Origin: an uncultured Bacteriovoracaceae bacterium
Lineage (GTDB): Bacteria > Bdellovibrionota > Bacteriovoracia > Bacteriovoracales > Bacteriovoracaceae
NCBI GenBank assembly: GCA_950054155.1
Contig: CATLOT010000002.1
Span: 62,001-126,000, forward strand
Direction of reading: 5' to 3'
DNA length: 64,000 bases
Positions within the stretch are counted from its first letter, which is position 1, and each line of letters starts with the position of its first letter. Below, one piece after another: positions 1-8,915 of this stretch. The position numbers and the translations under genes are program-made. The notes beneath the pieces are model-generated. The model searched no databases and was not told the origin of the DNA. It was given only the letters and a program-made list of their open reading frames with translations.

Positions 1-696
1 ACTAGGCTGTTCATCGAGACCTTCAGGTCGCTCGGGACCTTCACTCTCTGGATTGAAAAGCTTTGAGCGCATAAAACTCTTAAGGTGAGTTGAGCGGTCG
101 TCGTCGTCATCATCGTGAAAGAATTCATTATGGTAAGCGCTCTCTTTACTTGAACGCGAGCGCTGAACCTCAGGCGTTTCAAAGAGAACATTGATATCGA
201 GAAGATTCTCAAGAGAGAGGACGCGATCAATAAACTCCTCTACTTTATCCTGGCCATAGCGCTCCATATAGCGGCGAACTTTCGTTCCATGATTGGCCAT
301 CACATCCATCATTCTTCTATCAGTAGACTTGAACCAGAGATTATTCTTAAAGAAATCAGCGTGACCATAGACGTGGGCCATAACAATTTTTTGGTCAACA
401 ATATGATTAGCCTTAAGAAGGTAGGCGTAACAAGGATCGGTATTGATGACCATCTCGTAAATTTTTGAAAGCCCATAAGCATAAGACTTAGAGAGTTGAT
501 CATACTCCATCCCAAAGCGCCAATGAGGATAGCGACTAGGAAAGCCGCCCTGGGCAGCAAGGATATTAATCGTATCGTAATCACAGACTTCAAAAACAAC
601 GGGATAGAAATCAAGACCATAATCCAGAGCGTACTGATGGATTTCATCTTTTAATTTGAGAAGTTCCCCCGTGATGGGTTGTGTTCTTGTGGTCAT
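1..696 (-). CDS. spoVR: SpoVR family protein (partial, C-terminus beyond left edge)
   Basis: Reading leftward from the ATG at 696, the protein contains the hallmark SpoVR stretch with [19 protein letters not shown] around residues 46-64, followed by the conserved histidine and tyrosine-rich region. The frame stays open to the window edge, so about 232 of the roughly 450-500 residues usual for the family are present. The start overlaps the yeaH stop as ATGA (693-696), which implies translational coupling. SpoVR proteins are cytoplasmic and of uncertain biochemistry; in many Gram-negative bacteria they sit, as here, in one operon with the PrkA kinase and the YeaH/YhbH VWA protein and are linked to starvation and stress. 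An Asp run (encoded around 100-115) makes an acidic patch. Confidence 0.9.
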   Translation of the reverse strand, partial: MTTRTQPITGELLKLKDEIHQYALDYGLDFYPVVFEVCDYDTINILAAQGGFPSRYPHWRFGMEYDQLSKSYAYGLSKIYEMVINTDPCYAYLLKANHIVDQKIVMAHVYGHADFFKNNLWFKSTDRRMMDVMANHGTKVRRYMERYGQDKVEEFIDRVLSLENLLDINVLFETPEVQRSRSSKESAYHNEFFHDDDDDDRSTHLKSFMRSKLFNPESEGPERPEGLDEQPS

Positions 697-1808
697 TTAC
701 CCTTCCCTAGAAAATCTTTGATTGAATCAAGAATGGCCTCTTTATTCTTAATTTTTGAAAGAATAACCTTTTCATGATCTTCCTTGTAGGCGCCCACAAG
801 GTCTTTATAAAATTGGCCACTTCCATAACGACTTTCAACCTGTCCGTAACAAAAAACGTTAGAGGAAGGAAGAATGTCATTATTAAGAATATCTAAGCAA
901 AGTTTCGTATCATCGGTAGACCAATTATCCCCATCACTAAAATGAAAGGGATAGATATTCCACTCACTTGGATTGTAGTCAGCCTCGATGATTTCACGGC
1001 ACAACTTAAAGGCAGAGGAAATAAGTGTTCCGCCACTTTCTCTTGTTCTAAAGAAGGTGGTCTCATCAACTTCCTTTGCCGTGGCATCGTGAATAATATA
1101 GCGAATATCAATATCTTTATACTGAGACTTTAACCACAAATTGATCCAAAAGGACTCTGTTCTGACAATTTCCTTTTGTTCGTCCCCCATTGAGCCCGAA
1201 ACGTCCATCATGTAAATGACAACGGCTGAGTTTTCAAACTCCACTTTCTGAGTTGACGAGCGAAAACGCATATCGGATTTAATGGGAATAATGATTGGAT
1301 TTTCAGGGTCGTAGGTGCCCATGGCCACCTGTCTCTTAAGGGCTTCTTTATAAGAGCGCTTAAAATGCTTGAGAGAATCAGGTCCTGAGGTACCAATGGA
1401 AGAATACTTATCAGTGGTTGATTGCATCGTCTTCTTGCCCTTAGGCTCAATATTAGGAAGACTCAGTTCTTCTCCAAGGATACTGGCAAGCTCATCGAGG
1501 CTGAGCTCTACTTCAAGCTCTTTATTACCCTCACCTTCGCCAGCTTCCCCTTCGCCTGGTTGTCCCTCGCCCTCTTGGCCATCAACAGGATCACCCTGCT
1601 GACCATCGCCCTGACCTGTTCCCCCTTGGGATTGGTCACCAAATTTAAAGCGAGGTGTCTCAATGGAAGGCATAGGAATTTTATAGGTGCCATCACCCTT
1701 TGGTGCTGGCATTTCCCCTTGAGAGACATACTTTCGTAAATTATCCCGCACCCTGCCTTTCACAATATTGCGAAAGCGGGTGTGGTCTCTTTTTATGGGA
1801 TGATCCAT
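693..1808 (-). CDS. yeaH: YeaH/YhbH family protein (DUF444, VWA-like)
   Basis: This 371-residue protein begins [12 protein letters not shown], typical of the DUF444 family. A low-complexity Gly/Gln/Glu-rich linker spans about residues 58-95. A von Willebrand A-like domain follows, with the metal-ion-site motif MDVSGSMGD near residue 200 and a later [10 protein letters not shown] segment. The family partners functionally with the PrkA kinase; the enteric YeaG/YeaH pair is induced under nitrogen starvation and stationary phase. The gene lies 31 bp downstream of prkA and is coupled to spoVR by an ATGA overlap, so all three are almost certainly one transcript. The length is slightly below the enteric homologue of about 427 residues. 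Confidence 0.92.
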   Translation of the reverse strand: MDHPIKRDHTRFRNIVKGRVRDNLRKYVSQGEMPAPKGDGTYKIPMPSIETPRFKFGDQSQGGTGQGDGQQGDPVDGQEGEGQPGEGEAGEGEGNKELEVELSLDELASILGEELSLPNIEPKGKKTMQSTTDKYSSIGTSGPDSLKHFKRSYKEALKRQVAMGTYDPENPIIIPIKSDMRFRSSTQKVEFENSAVVIYMMDVSGSMGDEQKEIVRTESFWINLWLKSQYKDIDIRYIIHDATAKEVDETTFFRTRESGGTLISSAFKLCREIIEADYNPSEWNIYPFHFSDGDNWSTDDTKLCLDILNNDILPSSNVFCYGQVESRYGSGQFYKDLVGAYKEDHEKVILSKIKNKEAILDSIKDFLGKGK

Positions 1809-1839
1809 GATCTTCTCCTAAACTTTGTGGTCTCTCTTG

Positions 1840-3912
1840 TTACGACTTTGCCGAGTCTCCCTTGGCAAAGATTGAAGCAACAAAGTTAAGAGCATCTGTC
1901 GCGCAAATTTCACAGTAGCCGAAATTCTTGATCAGACGAGATTTCACCACATCAATCTTCTCTTGTGTCTCTTTATCGACAACTTTAGAGATGATGGTCT
2001 TAAGTTTGATCGTATCTTTTTGATCTTCAAAGAGCTTAAGTTCAAGGGCCCTATGAAGACGCTCATTCATCTTGTAATCAAACTGCTTTCCTTCAATGGC
2101 AAGAGCACCAATGTAGTTCATGATCTCACGACGAAAATCATCTTTGCGAGATTCAGGAATATCAATTTTCTCTTCGATACTTCTCATAAATCTCTCATCA
2201 GCATCTTCAAGACGGTTTGAGTATTTATTGCGAATCTTCTCTCTTTGCGTGTAGGCCTTAACATTATCAATATAGTTGGCACAAAGAGTTTGAATCGCAT
2301 TCTCATCGACACTAATCGCTTTTTGAACGTCATTTTTTACAATGTCCTCATACTCCTGACGGGCAATGGCCAAGAGTTCACGATAGTTATCAAGTTGCTC
2401 AGAAGAGTTAATAAGAGAATGATGCTTAAGGCCCGCTTCAAGTTCATTGAAAACCATGAAGGGATTCAAGCATCCGGCATGAGAATTCTTCACAAGAGCA
2501 TTAGAAAGTTTATCTTGGATATAACGAGGAGAAATACCTTCAAGCCCCTCTCTAATAGCTTCTTTACGCAGCTCTTTTACATTATCTTCGTTGTAACCAG
2601 GAAGTGTCTTTCCATTGTAAAGCTTAAGCTTTTGAAGACGAGTAAGGTCTGCTTTCTTAGGCTCCTCAAGACGAGTAAGTACAGACCATAGAGCGGCCAT
2701 ATCAATCGTGTGAGGCGCAACGTGCATATGAGGAATTTTCTCATTATTAAAATCACGCTTATAAATTTTCACTTCATTATCAAGGCGAGTGATATAAGGA
2801 ATATCAATCTTAACGGTTCTATCTCTAAGGGCTTCCATAAACTCGTTATTTTGAAGCTTTCTAAATTCAGGCTCATTGGTATGACCTAAGATCACTTCAT
2901 CAATATCCGTCTGGGCAAACTTCTTTGGCTTAATTGACTGTTCCTGAGAAGCACCAAGAAGGTCATAAAGAAAGGCAACATCAAGCTTTAACATCTCGAT
3001 AAATTCAACAATACCACGGTTAGCAATATTAAATTCACCATCAAAGTTAAAGGCACGAGGATCTGAGTCAGAACCATAGAGGGCGATCTTTCTGTAGTTG
3101 ATATCCCCTGTCAGTTCCGTTGAATCTTGGTTCTTCTCATCTTTGGGCTGGAAGGTCCCAATACCGATACGATCTTTTTCACTTAAGAGAAGACGCTTCA
3201 CTCGCACGTGATCCATCACACGCGACCAGTCACCATCATACTTTTCCATGTAAGCATTGTAGATATAACGGTCAGCGGGATTAAGAGAACCTTTAATCTT
3301 AATTTTATAGGTGCCCTCGGCGCGAGACTTATTCAGCTTTTCGACGAACTCAGCTCTCACCTCCACAGGGATAAGCTTGAGAGGGTCTTCGTGCATTGGT
3401 GAAGGAAATGATTTTTGCCCTCCAAGAATTTCGGGGGCTTCTTCGTCGTACCACTCAAAGGTATACATCGCACCGTCATCAGTTCGGCTATAGTGTTCCA
3501 AACCTTTTTTAACCAAGCGAGAGATAGAAGATTTCGCTGAACCAACAGGACCATGAAGAAGAAGGACCCTTTTCTCTGTTCCGTAACCAGCAGCGGCGGA
3601 CTTAAAGAAGTTAAGAAACTTCATAAGGTGAACATCAATTCCAAAGACAGCATCTTTTCCATTTTCAATGGGGTCATCAAAGAAGTGGTATCTGGTAATT
3701 TCTTTCTTGTATTCAGTGTATTTACTGGTTCCGTAAGTCATGATCATGTCGTGGATTCTTTGAAATGCATTTCTCGCAATTCTTGGATCCTCACTTACTT
3801 TGTCGACATATTCTTGAAAAGACCCAGACCAGTGCAGATGAGAAAAGTCCTCTGCCTTGTAGTTGTCTTTGATGAACTCGTTGATATTGACTGATGCCAT
3901 TCTCTCCCCCAT
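1840..3912 (-). CDS. prkA: PrkA family serine protein kinase
   Basis: This 690-residue protein is full length for the PrkA (YeaG) family. An AAA-type N-terminal half carries the P-loop [12 protein letters not shown] near residue 118, and the C-terminal half is the kinase-like PrkA domain. The frame opens at ATG 3912; a second ATG at 3900 (MASVNINEF) is preceded by a GGGGGAG run, so either may be the true start. It is first in a leftward operon with yeaH and spoVR, the standard conserved trio. Members autophosphorylate and have also been described with AAA protease-like activity, in stress and sporulation settings. A clear sigma70-like -10 (TATAAT) lies 36-41 bp upstream. Confidence 0.95.
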   Translation of the reverse strand: MGERMASVNINEFIKDNYKAEDFSHLHWSGSFQEYVDKVSEDPRIARNAFQRIHDMIMTYGTSKYTEYKKEITRYHFFDDPIENGKDAVFGIDVHLMKFLNFFKSAAAGYGTEKRVLLLHGPVGSAKSSISRLVKKGLEHYSRTDDGAMYTFEWYDEEAPEILGGQKSFPSPMHEDPLKLIPVEVRAEFVEKLNKSRAEGTYKIKIKGSLNPADRYIYNAYMEKYDGDWSRVMDHVRVKRLLLSEKDRIGIGTFQPKDEKNQDSTELTGDINYRKIALYGSDSDPRAFNFDGEFNIANRGIVEFIEMLKLDVAFLYDLLGASQEQSIKPKKFAQTDIDEVILGHTNEPEFRKLQNNEFMEALRDRTVKIDIPYITRLDNEVKIYKRDFNNEKIPHMHVAPHTIDMAALWSVLTRLEEPKKADLTRLQKLKLYNGKTLPGYNEDNVKELRKEAIREGLEGISPRYIQDKLSNALVKNSHAGCLNPFMVFNELEAGLKHHSLINSSEQLDNYRELLAIARQEYEDIVKNDVQKAISVDENAIQTLCANYIDNVKAYTQREKIRNKYSNRLEDADERFMRSIEEKIDIPESRKDDFRREIMNYIGALAIEGKQFDYKMNERLHRALELKLFEDQKDTIKLKTIISKVVDKETQEKIDVVKSRLIKNFGYCEICATDALNFVASIFAKGDSAKS

Positions 3913-3947
3913 CCGTAGGTTATAATTAAACCAATTTTTATTTTCTT

Positions 3948-3976
3948 ATTATACACTAGGACCGCTGCCCTACTAA
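3948..3976 (-). promoter_or_regulatory. Probable promoter of prkA-yeaH-spoVR operon
   Basis: On the minus strand TATAAT (3953-3948) is preceded at exactly 17 nt by TTAGTA (3976-3971), a perfect -10 with a weak -35. The start of transcription would fall about 30 nt before the prkA ATG. The weak -35 would fit use by a stationary-phase sigma factor or an activator, but that is inference. Confidence 0.55.
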
Positions 3977-4114
3977 TAGTGTAGCAAAACGAGGGCCACT
4001 TTCTAAAGGATTATCTAGGGTTTATGCGCTCTTAACAAAGCGCCACAGTCAACTAATCCAGCCTTTATGGCACCTTCTAGGGCCAACCCGACACTGACTA
4101 AAACAATCAATTAT

Positions 4115-4339
4115 CTATTGAGGAAACTCAAAGGGGTGGCCAGGGGGAACCTCGCTCGGTCTTGGAAACGGAATATTATCTGGCGTTTCTGTTGGTATCT
4201 CTCTGTCAGGATAGCGAGCAGGTCGAGTAGGCTTTTCTCTATTGGGATCAACCTCTGGCTTCTTGGGCCTAGCCGGCTTTTCCTTAGGTTTTGGGGTAGT
4301 ACTCATAAGTGCGGGGTCTAACCAAAAATCTAATTTCAT
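4115..4339 (-). CDS. Small proline-rich charged protein, unknown function
   Basis: This 74-residue ORF starts MKLDFWLDPALMSTTP and continues as an almost uninterrupted Pro/Lys/Arg/Glu-rich chain, with PKPKEKPARPKKPE, then PTRPARYPDRE, then PFPRPSEVP. A strong Shine-Dalgarno, AGGAGG, lies 5 nt before the ATG at 4339 (an ATG immediately upstream, at 4342, would sit too close), which argues that it is translated. There is no signal peptide and no transmembrane segment; the chain looks intrinsically disordered and basic/acidic mixed. It stands alone between the prkA promoter and the AsmA-like gene. I do not recognise a family. Confidence 0.55.
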   Translation of the reverse strand: MKLDFWLDPALMSTTPKPKEKPARPKKPEVDPNREKPTRPARYPDREIPTETPDNIPFPRPSEVPPGHPFEFPQ

Positions 4340-4435
4340 CATTTCCTCCTTTTATAAGGTACACCCTTATTTTAAAGCTCCGGCCTTGGGGTTACCTTTA
4401 AAGGAGGTCAAGCATTTGTGTATTTTTTAACACAA

Positions 4436-5494
4436 TTATTCACGAGAGAAATCTTTTTCAGTCGCCTTAATAAAAGCGTTGTAAAGAAGATTATTAAAAG
4501 TCACAATATTGTCCGTTTGGGGATCACGCCTCATGCCCTCAATCGGTATTACTGTTGCGACATTTCCGGTTTTCCCATTTTCAAGCACACTGAGAATACT
4601 TGCTGCAATTCCTTGCCAAATAAGGTTGATAAAACCACCCTCTTCTTCACTAAGGTCAAAGACTTCAATATTATCAAAGACTGGTTTGATGTAGCCCTCA
4701 ATCTTTTTTCCCTCAGTTTTGACTTCAGCATAGAGATCGAGCTCTCCACTGTGAAAATCAAGAAAGGCATATTTTTGGGAGAAGTAATTCACTCTCTTAA
4801 GAGGAAGTTGAGTGACTTTGGCCTTCACGTCATACTGAGGGTAAGGCGTTAAGAAATTAAGACCTCCCCTTGCCTCAAGGTAACCTTCTTTAAAAACAAT
4901 ACCTGTTAAATTAAAAGTGGACGGACTGACATCATTTTTTCGGATCACATTCCTAAGGTTTAAAAGCTCGCCATTTAAGTTCTCAAAGGCAAATGTTCCT
5001 CTCTCATCCTCTGTGTTTTTTGCGATGATAATATTGCCACGTTTTAAGCCAATAACATTAATCTTAATAGGAACCAGTGCACGAAGGCTTTTAAGCCATA
5101 CCGTTTCATCCGTTTTCTTTATCTCTTCAATATTCTCACGCGCATTTCTCTCTTTTAAGGGACCGGCATCAAGATCAAAGAAGAAGTCACTTAGGAAAAC
5201 TTCAGCAACCAACTCTCCACGAAGAAGAGCATGCCAATGTATGGAGATATCAATATCGCGCGCATTAAAAAGAGGATACTTCTCCCCTTCCTCCTTCATC
5301 ACAAGCTCCATTCCTTTAAGGCTATAGGCGCCACGATAGAGAGAAAGGCCTACGTCGCTTACATGCCCTTCGTAACCTTCCACATCTTCAATGACGTCGT
5401 TGACATAATCCTTAAGAAGATAAGGAAGACTTAATCTCACAGAGAAAAGACCAAGAACCAAAATAAGCAGAGCTCCTTTCAATTTCTTACTCAT
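4436..5494 (-). CDS. AsmA/DUF748-like membrane-anchored protein
   Basis: This 352-residue protein has one N-terminal signal anchor (about residues 7-27) and then a long beta-rich periplasmic region without further membrane segments. The pattern of a hydrophobic anchor, DVGLSLYRGAYSLKGMEL, and repeated short strands with inter-strand glycine (GGLNFLTPYP, YDVKAKVTQLPL) resembles AsmA/DUF748 proteins, which belong to the repeating-beta-groove lipid-transfer class. Its start overlaps nothing upstream except the stop of the MMPL gene (5491-5494, ATGA), so the two are translated together. The pairing suggests envelope lipid movement. Assignment rests on architecture and short motifs, not on a profile hit. 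Confidence 0.65.
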   Translation of the reverse strand: MSKKLKGALLILVLGLFSVRLSLPYLLKDYVNDVIEDVEGYEGHVSDVGLSLYRGAYSLKGMELVMKEEGEKYPLFNARDIDISIHWHALLRGELVAEVFLSDFFFDLDAGPLKERNARENIEEIKKTDETVWLKSLRALVPIKINVIGLKRGNIIIAKNTEDERGTFAFENLNGELLNLRNVIRKNDVSPSTFNLTGIVFKEGYLEARGGLNFLTPYPQYDVKAKVTQLPLKRVNYFSQKYAFLDFHSGELDLYAEVKTEGKKIEGYIKPVFDNIEVFDLSEEEGGFINLIWQGIAASILSVLENGKTGNVATVIPIEGMRRDPQTDNIVTFNNLLYNAFIKATEKDFSRE

Positions 5495-7593
5495 GCTAGG
5501 GTCTCCTGTCGTTTAAAAATTGAGGGAATGATAATGAGTGTAATTGGTAGGGCAAGGAGTGTTCCCGCTAAGATCAGGCCTCCAAAACGTTGACTTGGAG
5601 GAAAACTAGAGAGAAGGAAAACACTAAATCCTATAATCACAGTAAAACCCGACGTTAAGATAGCCTCTCCTTGATGGCGAAGTCCTCTTTGCCAAGGGCC
5701 TTCCACTTCTTTTCCAAAAGATTTTACTGCACGAATGAGATGAATAAGACTATCAATAGCAATACCAAGCGCAATGCTTATAGCAGGTGAAGAAATAAGG
5801 TCCATGGGTACTCTTGCAAGCCCCATCACCCCAAAGATCATCAATACGAGAAGAGATAAGAAGAAACTCACGGCAAGAGAGACCGTGAATGATCCCGAAA
5901 CCCAAAGAAGAACCAAAAAGAGCACGCCAATGAGTCCAGAAACACCTTTGATGAGACTATCGCGTACGGACTGAGCAAGCTCTCCTTGTAAGTAGTAACT
6001 TCCCGCGGGATTCACCCACTGAAAGGGGCTTTGCTGAACAATGGTCTTTAATTCCTTCACAACCTCAAGGCGATTAACTCTTCCCTCCCGGGCCTCAATC
6101 ATCTTAAGAATATAGGCTGTCTCCTTACGGTCTTCACTAATAAAGCCATTGCCCATCCGATCAAAAGTGTCACTCGTTAAAAGATCCACTGTCCAGTCCC
6201 AACTCAGAAATTGTCCTAACCAATGCTGGTCAGCCTCCTTCATAATGACTGGTAAGGAAATAATCGTTCCCACCTGTTGGTGTTTCTTTAATTTTTCTTG
6301 AAGATCCCATAGTTCTTTATAACTCTTATCATTATCGAGAACAGCACCATTCTTTCTTTTAAGGACCAGTCTTAAAACATTGCTTCCTCCACGATCATTA
6401 AGAAAGGACAACTGCTTGAAGATTTCTCCATCGCCTTTAAAGTAGCGCAGTAAACTAGGATCGGTATCAATCGCAGGAAGACCAAAGAGGGCCACAATAA
6501 CAGCGAAACTTACAAATAGTGTTGAAGCATAAAATCCTAGTTTTCGTGGGCTTTTGTAGAGAGAGCGCAGGAGTGAGCTTCCCTTCCTCTCCCCAACTTC
6601 ACTTTCAGAAGGCTTGTAATAATTAATGGCACTGGGAAGGATTAAATAAGAGGTTGCAAACGCACAAAGAGAAGCGATAACACCACCGTACCCTAATTCT
6701 ACCAGAGGCTTTGCTTCAACAAAGATTAGACCAATAAACCCAAGCAGGGTCGTTGCCATACTCCAAAAGGAGGCAGGCATTGTTTTCATAAAGGCCTTCT
6801 TTGAATCAAGTACTCTCTTATAATTGGCTGAATAGAAAATGAAGTGCGACTGAGCAAGAACATAGGCTATGACCATGAGATTAGCGGTTAAAATACCGAT
6901 GCCTTGGCCAAAGAGTTGCAGAACAAGAAGCGAGAGAGCCGCCGAGCTCAGGCTACAAAGGATAGAGAGAGCGACTAGAAAGAAAGAGCGGTGAATAATA
7001 AAGAGAGTTAAGCTACACAGGATGACAGATGCCAAAAGAAAGCGAGTCATATCATGTTGCAGATTTCTTTTCATTTGCTCAACGAAATAAGGAATACCAG
7101 CAATTCTAATCGGAATACCAACCTTGCCATAGGCATGAATAATTTCTTCCATTACTTTGATGACTTTTGAATGACCTTTCTTTCCAAGATAGACACTGAT
7201 AAAAGTGACATCCGTTTTGCCTCCCGTAATAATTCTCTTCCAAAGAGGATTTTTAAGGGCATCGCTGGGATCTTGAGGACCATGACTGAGGCTGACAACT
7301 CTCTTAACTTCTTTCATTTTTAAGAGACGCTCGGAGATTCTCTTAATGCGAGCTAAGTAGCTTTCAGAAAGAATGTTCTTATGGGGAAGTCCTAAAAGAA
7401 CCTGGTTGCCATTAAAAGGGAATTTTTCTTTTACTCTCTCATTCTTCTTAAAGATCTTACTGTCTTTAGAAAAGAAGAAGTCAGGAGTAATCTGAGGCTT
7501 GAGATCCACAAAGGAGAAGAAGCCTCCCCAGATGACCGCTAAAAAAACCAAAGTCCCAAAAATATTTTTCTTAGAAAAGAAGATCTTCTTCAT
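5491..7593 (-). CDS. MMPL family RND transporter
   Basis: A 700-residue polytopic protein built as two similar halves: TM1 (about 13-30), a large periplasmic loop, then a cluster of five to six TM segments (about 185-330), then TM7 near 352, a second periplasmic loop, and a final cluster (about 560-690). The second half contains SIALGIAIDSLIHLIRAV, the typical MMPL/SSD segment with conserved acidic residue in a membrane helix. The family exports or moves lipids and hydrophobic molecules using the proton gradient (examples are MmpL3 and HpnN). A GAGG Shine-Dalgarno precedes the ATG at 7593 by five bases. Coupled to the AsmA-like gene downstream, it probably forms an envelope lipid export pair; the substrate is unknown. 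Confidence 0.85.
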   Translation of the reverse strand: MKKIFFSKKNIFGTLVFLAVIWGGFFSFVDLKPQITPDFFFSKDSKIFKKNERVKEKFPFNGNQVLLGLPHKNILSESYLARIKRISERLLKMKEVKRVVSLSHGPQDPSDALKNPLWKRIITGGKTDVTFISVYLGKKGHSKVIKVMEEIIHAYGKVGIPIRIAGIPYFVEQMKRNLQHDMTRFLLASVILCSLTLFIIHRSFFLVALSILCSLSSAALSLLVLQLFGQGIGILTANLMVIAYVLAQSHFIFYSANYKRVLDSKKAFMKTMPASFWSMATTLLGFIGLIFVEAKPLVELGYGGVIASLCAFATSYLILPSAINYYKPSESEVGERKGSSLLRSLYKSPRKLGFYASTLFVSFAVIVALFGLPAIDTDPSLLRYFKGDGEIFKQLSFLNDRGGSNVLRLVLKRKNGAVLDNDKSYKELWDLQEKLKKHQQVGTIISLPVIMKEADQHWLGQFLSWDWTVDLLTSDTFDRMGNGFISEDRKETAYILKMIEAREGRVNRLEVVKELKTIVQQSPFQWVNPAGSYYLQGELAQSVRDSLIKGVSGLIGVLFLVLLWVSGSFTVSLAVSFFLSLLVLMIFGVMGLARVPMDLISSPAISIALGIAIDSLIHLIRAVKSFGKEVEGPWQRGLRHQGEAILTSGFTVIIGFSVFLLSSFPPSQRFGGLILAGTLLALPITLIIIPSIFKRQETLA

Positions 7594-7679
7594 TCATACC
7601 TCACATTCATTGTCACCTTAAAGGTAGCAAAAAGAGGGGTAAAAACGGTTTAGAGGACTTCTAATTATTGTGTAATAAT

Positions 7680-8264
7680 CTAAATATACTTAAAATTTTC
7701 AAAATCAGAGAGGGATTCTATTTTGAGAATATAATCAAGAATCGTCTCAAAAGCTTTCTCCAGTTCCATAGCAGCCTGTTCAGGATTACTTTTGCGGTAG
7801 GACTCCGAGGCCAGAACTCCAAAGATTATAGCAAGGGAATTATTCACGACGTGCTTAACTTCACTATCTTTAATAGATTTTAAACTCTCATTACTGTAAT
7901 CAAGTCCCTTCTCTTTTGTAATATCATTTTGAAAGCCAAGATAGTAGTCCCTTCCCTTATCCCCAAAGGGCAGCATCAGAAGTCTATTCAAAAATGGCGT
8001 GCCATCTTTCTTGTAATTCACAATATCCTGAACACAAGAGACGCCCTCTTTGAAACATTTCTTCATAAAAAGAACGGTTTCAATATCCGTGAGTTTACCT
8101 TGAAGAAAAGAGAGGTTCTTTCCAACAACGAAGTTATGGTCAAATCCCGTGTTTTCACTAAACTTCTGATTGGCATAGACACAGGGACGAAGCTTATCTG
8201 TGTTATCAACGATAACGAGACAATAGGGAAAATTGTCTCCAATTTTTTGAAGAGTCTTTAACAT
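7680..8264 (-). CDS. Cysteine-less LOV domain protein with histidine-kinase H-box
   Basis: Residues about 10-118 match a LOV photosensor domain closely: GKNLSFLQG (48-56) for the flavin-adduct motif GxNCRFLQG, NYKKDGTPFLN (83-93) with both flavin-contacting asparagines, and FQNDIT (111-116) with the conserved glutamine (Gln112). The photoactive cysteine is replaced by Leu51, so a normal flavin-cysteinyl adduct cannot form. Residues about 130-185 hold an H-box-like helix, KHVVNNSLAII, with candidate phosphoacceptor His138, but there is no ATPase domain: the protein stops at 194 residues. It may be a redox sensor or radical-forming flavin sensor feeding a phosphorelay, or a dimerising regulator. 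It stands alone, behind a 9-bp inverted repeat. Confidence 0.85.
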   Translation of the reverse strand: MLKTLQKIGDNFPYCLVIVDNTDKLRPCVYANQKFSENTGFDHNFVVGKNLSFLQGKLTDIETVLFMKKCFKEGVSCVQDIVNYKKDGTPFLNRLLMLPFGDKGRDYYLGFQNDITKEKGLDYSNESLKSIKDSEVKHVVNNSLAIIFGVLASESYRKSNPEQAAMELEKAFETILDYILKIESLSDFENFKYI

Positions 8265-8309
8265 ATATTGAGATTAGAGGAATTCGGGATTATTACAACA
8301 AAATTGATG

Positions 8310-8355
8310 AATATAAAGGAATCTTTATATTTAGCGCGACCCGATGGCCGCGCTA
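8310..8355. promoter_or_regulatory. Two adjacent hairpins between LOV gene and DoxX-like gene
   Basis: AATATAAAG (8310-8318) and CTTTATATT (8323-8331) form a perfect 9-bp inverted repeat with loop GAAT. Directly next to it TAGCGCG (8332-8338) and CGCGCTA (8349-8355) form a 7-bp GC-rich stem. Neither is followed by a T-run, so the GC stem is a possible but not canonical terminator for the DoxX-like gene, and the AT-rich repeat, 46-67 bp before the LOV start, could be an operator. Confidence 0.5.
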
Positions 8356-8367
8356 GGAGTGAAGGGA

Positions 8368-8796
8368 TTAAGCTCGGTCAAAAATATCCGTGTAGTGCCC
8401 TTTGTAATGATAGAGAAGGGCTACACAAGAGACGAGACCGGCAATAGCTAAAAGCTGGGGAAATATGGCCATTCCGTATAAGAATTCAAAGACTGTTGCC
8501 AGGATAAAAACCGGAAGGGCAGCAGCTGTTGCCATCGGGGCGAGAATATTCCAAAGAATAAATCCCCCTAAGAGAAAGTGAAAAATCGTAATCGCGATAT
8601 TCACACTTGGAAAAGTCTCAAGAGTTCTAAAGAGGTCTTGGGCCTCAGGGCCATAACTCGCCTTTTCGAAGATCGGAAAAAGTCCGTCACCCGCTTTGAC
8701 GAGAAGGACGATACCGACGAGTAACTTTAAGAAAAACCAAATATCAATTTTAGTACCATCTTTTTGTTCAGTGATAGTGTCTGTTAAAAAGCTCAT
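8368..8796 (-). CDS. DoxX-like four-helix membrane protein
   Basis: 142 residues with four hydrophobic segments (about 23-42, 67-88, 90-110, 112-130) and a short polar head. Size and topology fit the loose DoxX/DUF4149-type group of small inner-membrane proteins, whose functions are mostly unknown, some tied to quinone or thiol redox. I see no catalytic motif. The gene is preceded by an overlapping pair of palindromes at 8883-8904 and is not closely spaced with either neighbour, so it is probably transcribed alone. Confidence 0.6.
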   Translation of the reverse strand: MSFLTDTITEQKDGTKIDIWFFLKLLVGIVLLVKAGDGLFPIFEKASYGPEAQDLFRTLETFPSVNIAITIFHFLLGGFILWNILAPMATAAALPVFILATVFEFLYGMAIFPQLLAIAGLVSCVALLYHYKGHYTDIFDRA

Positions 8797-8882
8797 TACT
8801 TACTCCTTGTTAATGACTTAAGGATCGTTATTACTAACTATTTTAAATCAAGGAGAAGCACGAAGCTTTAAGGTGCCTTTAC

Positions 8883-8904
8883 GTATTTGTGTAAATACTT
8901 ACAC
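8883..8904. promoter_or_regulatory. Overlapping palindromes upstream of DoxX-like gene
   Basis: GTATTT-GTGT-AAATAC (8883-8898) and GTGTAA-ATAC-TTACAC (8889-8904) are two perfect six-base inverted repeats sharing ten bases. They lie 87-108 bp before the DoxX-like ATG and just after the CoA transferase stop. The arrangement suggests a regulator site with two registers; no regulator is identifiable. Confidence 0.45.
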
Positions 8905-8915
8905 GTTCCAAGGAT

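Noticed and set aside
309-647. 112-residue minus-strand ORF at the left edge
   Set aside because: It is out of frame with the SpoVR reading frame, which covers the same DNA with strong family motifs.
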